40,226 bases of DNA from Streptomyces carpinensis (GTDB lineage: Bacteria; Actinomycetota; Actinomycetes; Streptomycetales; Streptomycetaceae): positions 1-40,226 of the forward strand of contig NZ_MUBM01000064.1 of NCBI RefSeq assembly GCF_002154505.1, given 5' to 3'. Numbering within the stretch: the stretch's first letter is position 1; each line of letters starts with the position of its first letter. Made by a program: the position numbers and the translations under genes. The notes beneath the pieces were generated by a model that saw only the letters and a list, made by a program, of their open reading frames with translations, did not search any database and was not told where the DNA came from. Below, piece by piece: positions 1 through 5,554 of the stretch.

Positions 1-618
1 CCGGCGCCGCCGGCCGCCGCCGCGCCCGCTCCCGGCACCGGGAAGGTCAACCTCGACAAGGGCCGGGTCAGCCTCCAGAAGAACCAGACCGTGTCCCTGG
101 TCAAGGGCGGCCGCCCGCTGCTGTCCCGGGTGCAGATGGGCCTCGGCTGGGAGCCCGCGTTCCGCGGCGCGGACATCGACCTGGACGCCTCCGTCATCGC
201 CTACGGGCCGCAGCGCAACCACATCGACAGCTGCTACTTCGGCAAGCTGGCCATCCTGAACGGCGCGGTGAAGCACTCCGGCGACAACCTCACGGGCGAG
301 GGCGCGGGCGACGACGAGGTGATCACCGTGGACCTCGGCCGCCTTCCGCAGGAGGTCACCGGCCTGGTCTTCACGGTCAACTCCTTCTCCGGCCAGAAGT
401 TCACCGAGGTCGCCAAGGCCTACTGCCGCCTCCTGGACGCCACCACCGGCGAGGAACTGGTGCGCTTCGACCTCACCGACGCCGAGGCCCAGACCGGCGT
501 GATGATGGCCAAGCTGATCCGCCAGTTCTCCGGCGAGTGGGAGATGACGGCCATGGGCGACTTCGTCAAGGCCCGCACCGTACGGAACATGGTGAAGCCG
601 GCGGCACAGGCGCTGTAG
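1..618 (+). CDS. TerD family protein, 3' part (5' end outside window)
   Basis: The frame is open from base 1 to the TAG at 616-618, giving 205 codons, so the true start lies upstream of the window. The first visible residues are a Pro/Ala-rich linker (about 12 residues), followed by GKVNLDKGR, the usual opening of a TerD domain. The rest (SLVKGG, MGLGWEP, DIDLDASVIAY, the Asp-rich GAGDDE loop, FTVNSFSGQKF) is a complete TerD/CABP fold with its Ca2+-binding acidic loops. TerD proteins belong to tellurite/stress-response systems and bind calcium; their exact biochemical role is not settled. The Pro/Ala linker suggests a longer protein with an extra N-terminal segment. A GTG at 91 is inside the domain and is not a credible start. 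The gene is followed by a strong hairpin and is convergent with the next one. Confidence 0.93.
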   Translation, partial: PAPPAAAAPAPGTGKVNLDKGRVSLQKNQTVSLVKGGRPLLSRVQMGLGWEPAFRGADIDLDASVIAYGPQRNHIDSCYFGKLAILNGAVKHSGDNLTGEGAGDDEVITVDLGRLPQEVTGLVFTVNSFSGQKFTEVAKAYCRLLDATTGEELVRFDLTDAEAQTGVMMAKLIRQFSGEWEMTAMGDFVKARTVRNMVKPAAQAL

Positions 619-641
619 GCGCTGCCCGTACGACGGCCCGG

Positions 642-664
642 GGGCGCCCTCGCGGAGGGCGCCC
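642..664. terminator. Bidirectional hairpin between convergent genes
   Basis: GGGCGCCCTC (642-651) pairs perfectly with GAGGGCGCCC (655-664) around a 3-nt loop. It sits between the ends of the TerD gene (+) and the TetR gene (-), and has no U-run on either strand. A hairpin without U-run is common at Streptomyces gene ends. Confidence 0.6.
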
Positions 665-686
665 GCCCTGGCCGAACCCGGGCCCG

Positions 687-1253
687 CTACCCCCGCAGCC
701 CCTCCATCAGCAGGGACAGATACCGGCGGATGTGCCGGCCCTGCCCGTCCGCCAGCTCCGACGCCGACACGACGCCGTGCGCCAGCCGCAGGACGTCCAC
801 CGGCTCGACATCGGCCCGCAGGGCCCCCTCGTGCTGGGCCGCCTCCACCAGCCGGGCCGCAGCACCCTTGATCGACGCGCCGCAGGCCGTGACCGCGGCC
901 GAACCGCCGTCCGTGACGGCCGAGCCCAGCAGCGACTTCAGCCCGCGCACCTGGATCGTCCCGGCGCAGAGCTCGTTCAGCCACTCCATCAGCGCCTCGC
1001 CCGGCGGCAGGTGCTCCGCCAGCTCGCCTGCCCGCGCGGCGAGCGCCTCCATCCGGTCGGTGTAGGCGGCCTCCAGCAGCGCCCGGCGGTTCGGGAAGTG
1101 CCGGTACAGCGTGCCGGAGCCGACACCCGCCCGCTTGGCGATGTCGTCGAGCGACGCGTTCTCCCCATGCTCGGCGAAGACTTCCGCCGCCACCTTCAGC
1201 AACCGCTCGTAGTTGCGCCGAGCGTCCGCGCGCATGGGCCTGACCTGCGTCAT
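687..1253 (-). CDS. TetR/AcrR family transcriptional regulator
   Basis: A 188-residue protein with an N-terminal TetR helix-turn-helix at about residues 33-62 (SLDDIAKRAGVGSGTLYRHF) and an all-helical C-terminal ligand/dimer domain. The C-terminal half resembles the group often annotated as SbtR-like regulators in actinobacteria. The gene is divergent from the SnoaL-like gene that begins at 1348. The 94-bp gap between them contains repeated AACCGG half-sites, so it probably represses itself and that neighbour. The ligand cannot be told from the sequence. Start ATG at 1253; an in-frame ATG six codons further in is also possible. Confidence 0.92.
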   Translation of the reverse strand: MTQVRPMRADARRNYERLLKVAAEVFAEHGENASLDDIAKRAGVGSGTLYRHFPNRRALLEAAYTDRMEALAARAGELAEHLPPGEALMEWLNELCAGTIQVRGLKSLLGSAVTDGGSAAVTACGASIKGAAARLVEAAQHEGALRADVEPVDVLRLAHGVVSASELADGQGRHIRRYLSLLMEGLRG

Positions 1254-1269
1254 CCAGATACTCCTTGCG

Positions 1270-1324
1270 AACCGGAGGCCATCTCCGTATGTTATCCGGC
1301 GTCAACCGGAGACCGTCCCCGGTT
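1270..1324. promoter_or_regulatory. Candidate TetR operator region with AACCGG repeats
   Basis: AACCGGAG occurs at 1270-1277 and again at 1304-1311. The second copy forms an inverted repeat with CCGGTT at 1319-1324, and TCCGG (1295-1299) faces CCGGA (1306-1310). These lie in the divergent gap between the TetR gene and the SnoaL-like gene. That these are operators is inferred from position and symmetry only. Confidence 0.45.
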
Positions 1325-1347
1325 ATCTGCCGAACGGAGTCCGACCC

Positions 1348-1782
1348 ATGGCACCCATGGCCACCCCTCCCTCGGCCGGCCCCGGCCCGCGCGGCGTACT
1401 GGCCCGCTATCGCCGCGCGATACTCGACAGGTCCGCCGACGACCTCGCCGGCCTGTACGCGGTCGACGCCGTGCACGAGTTCCCGTTCCGCTTCCCCGGC
1501 CTGCCCGCGCGCTACCTCGGACGCGAGGAGGTGCGCGCGGGCTACACGGCTCTCTGGGGCGCGAGCCCGGCGCGGCCGGAGGCGGTCCACGAGGTGGCGG
1601 TGCACGAGTCCACCGACCCGGAGGTGATCACCGTCGAGCAGACCGTCACCGGGACCGTGACCACCACCGGTGAGCCCTTCGAGGTCCCCGGCCTGCTCGT
1701 GATGCGGGTCCGCGACGGTCTGCTCGTGCACGTGCGCGACTACATGGACGGCCTCGCGGTCACCGGCGCGATGCGGCGATGA
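1348..1782 (+). CDS. SnoaL-like / NTF2-fold protein
   Basis: A 144-residue protein with the NTF2-like (SnoaL) pattern: an N-terminal helix RYRRAILDRSADDLAGLYA, the strand segment HEFPFRFPGLPARYLGREEV, and C-terminal strands ending in VRDYMDGLAV. NTF2-fold proteins of this size act as small isomerases, hydratases or ligand-binding proteins. No substrate can be assigned. The ATG at 1348 is preceded by GGAG at 1336-1339 with suitable spacing, whereas upstream in-frame starts run into the operator region. It is divergent from a TetR gene, which probably controls it, and is convergent with the Ro60 gene (15-bp gap). Confidence 0.85.
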   Translation: MAPMATPPSAGPGPRGVLARYRRAILDRSADDLAGLYAVDAVHEFPFRFPGLPARYLGREEVRAGYTALWGASPARPEAVHEVAVHESTDPEVITVEQTVTGTVTTTGEPFEVPGLLVMRVRDGLLVHVRDYMDGLAVTGAMRR

Positions 1783-1797
1783 CCCGGCCGCCGGCGC

Positions 1798-3381
1798 TCA
1801 GGCCGCCCACGGCCAGTCGGCGTCCCGTGCCGCCTCCAGCAGCGGGACCATCCTGAAAGCCGAGTCCGAGAGCCCGCCGAACGTGTGCCTGTTGCCCGTC
1901 CCCGACGGGCCGTGGCCCGCCCGGTACCCCTCGAGGTTCCAGGTGTAGACCGGGACGTGGGCCGGGATCTGGCCGGTCGGGTCGCCGTGCCGGTTCGGGG
2001 CGTACTGCTCGTCGGTGACGATCAGCACCCGGTCGTGCTTGCGGTAGTGCCGGCGCACCGCCTCGGTGGTGTCGGTGCCGCCGAGGTCGCCGAAGCGGTC
2101 CAGGACCTTCAGCACCGACTCGCCCTTGCGGAACCTCACCTTGTCGCTGGTGGTCCCGAACTGGACGAGATCGGCGTCCGCGGCACGCAGAGCGAGGGCG
2201 GTGCCGAAGATCGCCGCCGCGTCGGCCCGGTTGAGCTGCGAGCGCTCGGACACCAGCGACCAGAACATCGAACCCGAGCGGTCAACCAGCACGAGCGTCC
2301 GGCCGGGCAGCGCGGGCACGTTGGCCAGCGAGTGACCGAGCGCCCGCTCCAGCGACCAGGACCAGCGCAGCGACGGAGCGTTCCGGTACGCGGCCAGGTA
2401 GCGGAAGGGGAACTGGCGCGAGCGGGCCACCTGCTCCGGGTCGCTGATCCTCGCCGCGACCTGCGCGGCGACCTCGTCCGAGACCCCGGCCTCGTCGAAG
2501 TTGCGCAGGTTGCGCACCAGCGCCATCGCGCCCATGGACGGGATCACGGCCTCCCAGGCCGCCTTGTCCATCGGCCCCTGGATCCAGCCGGCCAGCGCCT
2601 CCCAGGTGATGCCGGCCGCCGCCAGCCGCTCGGCGCCGCCGGGCTCGGTGACGACCGCCCGGCGCCGCTCGACGGGCAGCGTCATCAGCTCGCGGTGTGC
2701 GGCCAGCACCGGGATCGACGCGGGCGGCTCGGCGGTGTCCGGGTGGTGGCGCCGGTCGAGGGCGTACCGGAACAGCTCGCCCTGCCGCGGCTTGTCCGGG
2801 TCCGGCGAGGCGTGCACCAGGTTGAGGATGTCACCGAAGCGGTAGCCCTTGGACGCGGTGTCGTACTTCAGCAGCGACCTGGCGTGGTACAGCCGTCGTA
2901 CGGCGTCGGCGACCCCCCGCTTGACAGGCTTGGGGACGGCTCGGCCGTACGTCGCCGTCCAGTAGGCGAGCAACTCGCCGGGCTCGTCCGGGCGCTGGAG
3001 CACCGAGTCCACGACCTGCCGGTTCGACGGGCCGCCGGTGACGCCCGCCGTCAGCCGGGCCCGCACGTACTCCGCGGCGCCGACGATCGAGGCCGTACGC
3101 ATGTTCCCCGCGCCGCGCAGCCAGCCGAGCAGGCCGGCGGTCCAGGACGGGTCGGCGACGGCGAGCTCGCGCACGAGCTTCGCGAACCGGTCGTCGCGGT
3201 CCGCGCCGGACTCGTAGAAGGTCTGCCGGGAGACCATGTTCGAGATCGCGAGCAGAAAGAGCTCCGAGCGTGCGTCACGCTCGTGGCCCCGGCCGCCCTC
3301 GTACGTGCGCAGCACGCGTCCCGTGGAGGTGACCCGCGAAGTGGGCTGCACCTTGGCGGCCTTGGTGTTGAATCGCGCCAT
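1798..3381 (-). CDS. rsr: TROVE domain / Ro60 (Rsr) protein
   Basis: A 527-residue protein made of a TROVE (HEAT-repeat ring) domain at about residues 15-350 and a von Willebrand A domain at about 360-525. The vWA MIDAS is complete: D367-x-S369-x-S371 in VDRSGSM, T436 in GGTDTT and D457 in IVTDEQ. Bacterial Ro60 is a ring that binds the 3' ends of structured or misfolded RNAs in its central hole and Y RNAs on its outer face. Y RNAs gate access and tether Ro60 to partners such as PNPase. Here three Y-RNA-like elements lie directly upstream on the same strand. Start ATG at 3381 has GGGGGA about 9 nt upstream. No rtcA/rtcB RNA-repair genes are nearby, unlike many other bacterial Ro60 loci. Confidence 0.96.
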   Translation of the reverse strand: MARFNTKAAKVQPTSRVTSTGRVLRTYEGGRGHERDARSELFLLAISNMVSRQTFYESGADRDDRFAKLVRELAVADPSWTAGLLGWLRGAGNMRTASIVGAAEYVRARLTAGVTGGPSNRQVVDSVLQRPDEPGELLAYWTATYGRAVPKPVKRGVADAVRRLYHARSLLKYDTASKGYRFGDILNLVHASPDPDKPRQGELFRYALDRRHHPDTAEPPASIPVLAAHRELMTLPVERRRAVVTEPGGAERLAAAGITWEALAGWIQGPMDKAAWEAVIPSMGAMALVRNLRNFDEAGVSDEVAAQVAARISDPEQVARSRQFPFRYLAAYRNAPSLRWSWSLERALGHSLANVPALPGRTLVLVDRSGSMFWSLVSERSQLNRADAAAIFGTALALRAADADLVQFGTTSDKVRFRKGESVLKVLDRFGDLGGTDTTEAVRRHYRKHDRVLIVTDEQYAPNRHGDPTGQIPAHVPVYTWNLEGYRAGHGPSGTGNRHTFGGLSDSAFRMVPLLEAARDADWPWAA

Positions 3382-3447
3382 GCTGAATTCCCCCGAATCC
3401 CTCGGCGACTTGGACGTCGTTGTTCGGAGGGAGGCGCAGCAGAAGGA

Positions 3448-3589
3448 GGGGGCCCGAGGTCAGGGGTCGGCGACGGACTTTGCCAGATGCTCTGCCGATT
3501 GAGCTACACCGACCCGAAGTCGATGACGGGATTCGAACCCGCAACCGTCCGATCCGAGGAAGTAACCGTTGCCTGCGCACCGGGCACCC
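3448..3589 (-). ncRNA. Y RNA, YrlA type, with permuted tRNA-like module (copy nearest ro60)
   Basis: About 142 nt, read on the minus strand. Terminal stem: GGGTGCCCG (3589-3581) with CGGGCCCCC (3456-3448), 8 of 9 pairs. Internal loop: GTGCGCA (3580-3574) opposite 3468-3457. Upper helix: GGCAACGG (3573-3566) with CCGTCGCC (3476-3469), one A.C mismatch. Then a tRNA-like module in permuted order: T-arm GCGGG-TTCGAAT-CCCGT (3542-3526), acceptor-like hairpin CATCGAC / GTCGGTG (3525-3519 with 3513-3507) closed by a UUCG-like loop, TA, and D-arm GCTC-AATCGGCA-GAGC (3504-3489). There is no anticodon stem and no CCA. This matches the two-module design known for YrlA, a Ro60-binding stem plus a tRNA-mimicking effector module. 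The ro60 start codon lies 67 nt downstream. Ends are inferred from the terminal stem. Confidence 0.85.
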
Positions 3590-3602
3590 ACCATGAACTG
3601 CG

Positions 3603-3677
3603 CCTCCCGAGATCAGGTCGGCGGCGGCTGTTCTTGTTCCGGGAAAGGGAAGTAGCCGCTGCCGTCGCACCGGGAGG
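3603..3677 (-). ncRNA. Short Y RNA lacking the tRNA-like module
   Basis: About 75 nt on the minus strand. Terminal stem: CCTCCCG (3677-3671) with CGGGAGG (3609-3603), 7 of 7 pairs. Internal loop: GTGCGAC (3670-3664) opposite GACCTGATCT (3619-3610). Upper helix: GGCAGCGGCT (3663-3654) with AGCCGCCGCC (3629-3620), with the same A.C mismatch at its fourth position as in the two flanking RNAs. The 24-nt apical loop holds TTCC/GGAA. The segment after the upper helix starts ACTTCC, as in the neighbours. It has the shape of a simple stem-loop Y RNA. It lies 18 nt after one YrlA-like RNA and 13 nt before the other, so all three may come from one transcript. An alternative local hairpin GCACC/GGTGC (3680-3667) could compete with the terminal stem. 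Confidence 0.72.
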
Positions 3678-3695
3678 TGCCTGAAGTTTTTCGGT

Positions 3696-3834
3696 GTCCA
3701 GAGATCGAGGCCGGCGGAACCGACGGTCGGTGCTCTGCCACTGAGCTACACCGGCATGTCGAGCCGGTGGCGGGATTCGAACCCGCGGCCTCCCCATTAA
3801 GAGTGGAAGTAGGTCCTGCCTGTCGCACCTGGAC
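3696..3834 (-). ncRNA. Y RNA, YrlA type, with permuted tRNA-like module (promoter-proximal copy)
   Basis: About 139 nt on the minus strand. Terminal stem: GTCCAG (3834-3829) with CTGGAC (3701-3696), perfect. Internal loop: GTGCGACA (3828-3821) opposite GGCCTCGATCT (3712-3702). Upper helix: GGCAGGACC (3820-3812) with GGTTCCGCC (3721-3713), containing one A.C mismatch and one G.U pair. The tRNA-like module is in permuted order: T-arm GCGGG-TTCGAAT-CCCGC (3786-3770), acceptor-like stem CACCGGC / GCCGGTG (3769-3763 with 3755-3749) closed by a 7-nt loop, TA, and D-arm GCTC-AGTGGCA-GAGC (3746-3732). The T-loop and D-loop keep the residues that make the tRNA elbow. There is no anticodon stem. A -10-like TAAAGT (3847-3842) would start transcription at 3834-3835, exactly at the terminal stem. 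Confidence 0.85.
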
Positions 3835-3841
3835 GTGCATC

Positions 3842-3847
3842 ACTTTA
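3842..3847 (-). promoter_or_regulatory. -10 element of the Y RNA promoter
   Basis: TAAAGT on the minus strand at 3847-3842, 7 nt upstream of the predicted first base of the first Y RNA (3834). No good -35 hexamer is seen. An AT-rich palindrome GAATTTAATTC (3874-3884) lies further upstream and may act as an UP-like element or as part of the end of the phosphatase transcript. Confidence 0.45.
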
Positions 3848-3903
3848 GGAGGGGAGCCGCGGGACGGGCGAGCGAATTTAATTCACCGACGTTCCCGAAA
3901 GGT

Positions 3904-5355
3904 TCAGCCGCGCTTCTGCCGCTTCCACGGACCGGTGATGGCGAGCATGATGCCGGGCGTCTGGATGTTGGCGAACAGGGTCTTGCCGTCGGGCGAGAAG
4001 GTGACGCCGGTGAACTCGCTGTACTCCGGCTCCGCCTCGGTGCCGATGTTCAGTTCGTTGCGGGCGATGGGGTAGGTGCGGCCGCTCTCGGTGGCGCCGA
4101 ACAGGTGCTGGACGCCCTCGCCGTCCTCGGCGATGACGAGGCCGCCGTAGGGGGAGACGGTGATGTTGTCCGGGCCGTCGAAGGCGCCGTCCTTGGCCGG
4201 GTCCGGGTTCACGCCGAGCAGCACCTTCAGGGTCAGGGTGCGGCGCTTGGGGTCGTAGAACCAGACCTGGCCGTCGTGCTGGACGGGGCTCTCCTCCCGG
4301 GCGTAGGAGGAGACGATGTAGGCGCCGCCGTCGCCCCACCACATGCCCTCCAGCTTGCGGGCGCGGGTGATCTGGCCGTCCTTGAACTGCTTACGGGTGG
4401 AGACCTGCTTGGCGTCGCGGTCGGGGACGTCCACCCAGTCGACGCCGTAGACCGTGCCGATCTTCGTGGCCCGGGACAGGTCGTCCACGAACTTGCCGCC
4501 GGAGTCGAAGCACTTGAAGGCCTGCAGCACGCCCGCGTCGTCCGCGAGGGTGCGCAGCTTGCCGCGGCCGTGGCGGAAGCCCTCCGGCGGGGTCCAGCGG
4601 TAGAGCAGGCCGTTGGGGCCGGCGGCGTCCTCGGTGAGGAGCGCGTGCCCGCGCTTGGGGTCGATGACGACCGCCTCGTGGGCGTAGCGGCCGAGGGCCT
4701 TGATCGGCTTGGGGTCGCGGTTGGCCCGGTGGTCCTCCGGGTCGACCTCGAAGACGTAGCCGTGGTCCTTGGTGAAACCGTTCTTGCCGGCCTTGTCCTC
4801 GGTCTCCTCGCAGGTCAGCCAGGTGCCCCAGGGGGTGCTGCCGCCCGCGCAGTTGGTGGCGGTGCCGGCGATGCCGACCCACTCGGCGACCTCGCCGCCG
4901 CGGCGGACCTCGACGACGGTGCAGCCGCCGGCCGCCGCCGGGTCGTAGACCAGGCCCTCGGTGAGCGGCACCGGGTGCGGCCACTGGGCGCGGGCGCCGG
5001 CGAGCTCGTGGTTGTTGACCAGGAGGGTGGTGCCCCGGGGGCCCTCGAAGGTGGCGGTGCCGTCGTGGTTGGACGGCGTGAACTCGCCGGACTCCAGCTT
5101 GGTCCTGCCGCTGTAGGTGATGATCTTGTAGGCGAAGCCCGCGGGCAGGGCGAGGATGCCGTTCGGGTCCGAGACCAACGGGCCGTAGCCGACGCCGTGG
5201 TGGCCACCGCGCGCGGACTCCGCCTCGTCGTTGTCGATGTCCGTGGCGGCGAGGGCGTTGGGCGCGGTGGCGAGCGCGCCGACGCTGCCCGCCAGGGCGA
5301 CCCCGGCACCGGTGATCGCGGATTTCCTGGTGAAGTCCCTGCGGGTGAGCGACAT
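3904..5355 (-). CDS. PhoX-type (DUF839) secreted alkaline phosphatase
   Basis: A 483-residue protein. The N-terminus is a twin-arginine signal: RRDFTRKS at residues 5-12, then a hydrophobic stretch ending ALATAPNALA, with cleavage near residue 36. The mature part has features of the PhoX/DUF839 beta-propeller family (WVGIAGTATNCAGGSTPWGTWLTCEE, PKPIKALGRYAHEAVVIDP, YGVDWVDVPD, GAYIVSSYAREESP, DNITVSPYGGLVIAEDG). These enzymes are exported folded through Tat and release phosphate from organic phosphate esters using Ca2+/Fe cofactors. Start ATG at 5355 has GGAGA 7 nt upstream. Direct repeats resembling a PhoP box precede it. It is on the same strand as the Y RNAs, 69 bp before the first of them. 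Confidence 0.9.
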   Translation of the reverse strand: MSLTRRDFTRKSAITGAGVALAGSVGALATAPNALAATDIDNDEAESARGGHHGVGYGPLVSDPNGILALPAGFAYKIITYSGRTKLESGEFTPSNHDGTATFEGPRGTTLLVNNHELAGARAQWPHPVPLTEGLVYDPAAAGGCTVVEVRRGGEVAEWVGIAGTATNCAGGSTPWGTWLTCEETEDKAGKNGFTKDHGYVFEVDPEDHRANRDPKPIKALGRYAHEAVVIDPKRGHALLTEDAAGPNGLLYRWTPPEGFRHGRGKLRTLADDAGVLQAFKCFDSGGKFVDDLSRATKIGTVYGVDWVDVPDRDAKQVSTRKQFKDGQITRARKLEGMWWGDGGAYIVSSYAREESPVQHDGQVWFYDPKRRTLTLKVLLGVNPDPAKDGAFDGPDNITVSPYGGLVIAEDGEGVQHLFGATESGRTYPIARNELNIGTEAEPEYSEFTGVTFSPDGKTLFANIQTPGIMLAITGPWKRQKRG

Positions 5356-5432
5356 GGTGTGTCTCCTGTGACGGTGGTGGCTGCCGTGGAGGGTGGCGGA
5401 CCTCGGTTCGGCGCAACCGTCCCGCCCGCGCC

Positions 5433-5448
5433 TGAACTACGGCTGAAC
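5433..5448 (-). promoter_or_regulatory. Candidate PHO box (PhoP direct repeats)
   Basis: On the minus strand two GTTCA cores (5448-5444 and 5437-5433) are spaced exactly 11 bp apart: GTTCAGCCGTA followed by GTTCAGGCGCG. Streptomyces PhoP binds 11-bp direct repeats with a G(G/T)TCA core. The repeats lie about 80 bp upstream of the phosphatase start, so phosphate-starvation control is likely. Confidence 0.6.
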
Positions 5449-5514
5449 ACCGGTCGACTTCACCGGACTCTCTTTCATGAATCCGTATACGCAATCCCAC
5501 GAGACACCCAAGTC

Positions 5515-5534
5515 GCCCGGGAAAGGCCCCGGGC
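5515..5534 (-). terminator. Hairpin after the 484-residue unknown gene
   Basis: GCCCGGG (5515-5521) pairs with CCCGGGC (5528-5534) around a 6-nt loop, 20 bp past the stop of the minus-strand gene 5555-7009. No U-run follows. Confidence 0.4.
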
Positions 5535-5554
5535 CCGCCCGGCGGCGGCGGCCG

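Noticed and set aside
1885..3684. Long plus-strand frame opposite the ro60 gene (599 codons)
   Set aside because: Shadow of the TROVE gene; its translation is Arg/Val/Gly-rich with no recognisable domain.
3489..3786. Ordinary tRNA genes on either strand
   Set aside because: The T- and D-arms are in the wrong order for a standard tRNA on the minus strand, and the plus strand carries only complements. No anticodon stem or CCA end can be formed.
3504..3843. Open reading frames on the minus strand through the ro60 upstream region
   Set aside because: They cross perfectly paired RNA stems, lack ribosome-binding sites and overlap each other; they result from GC bias.
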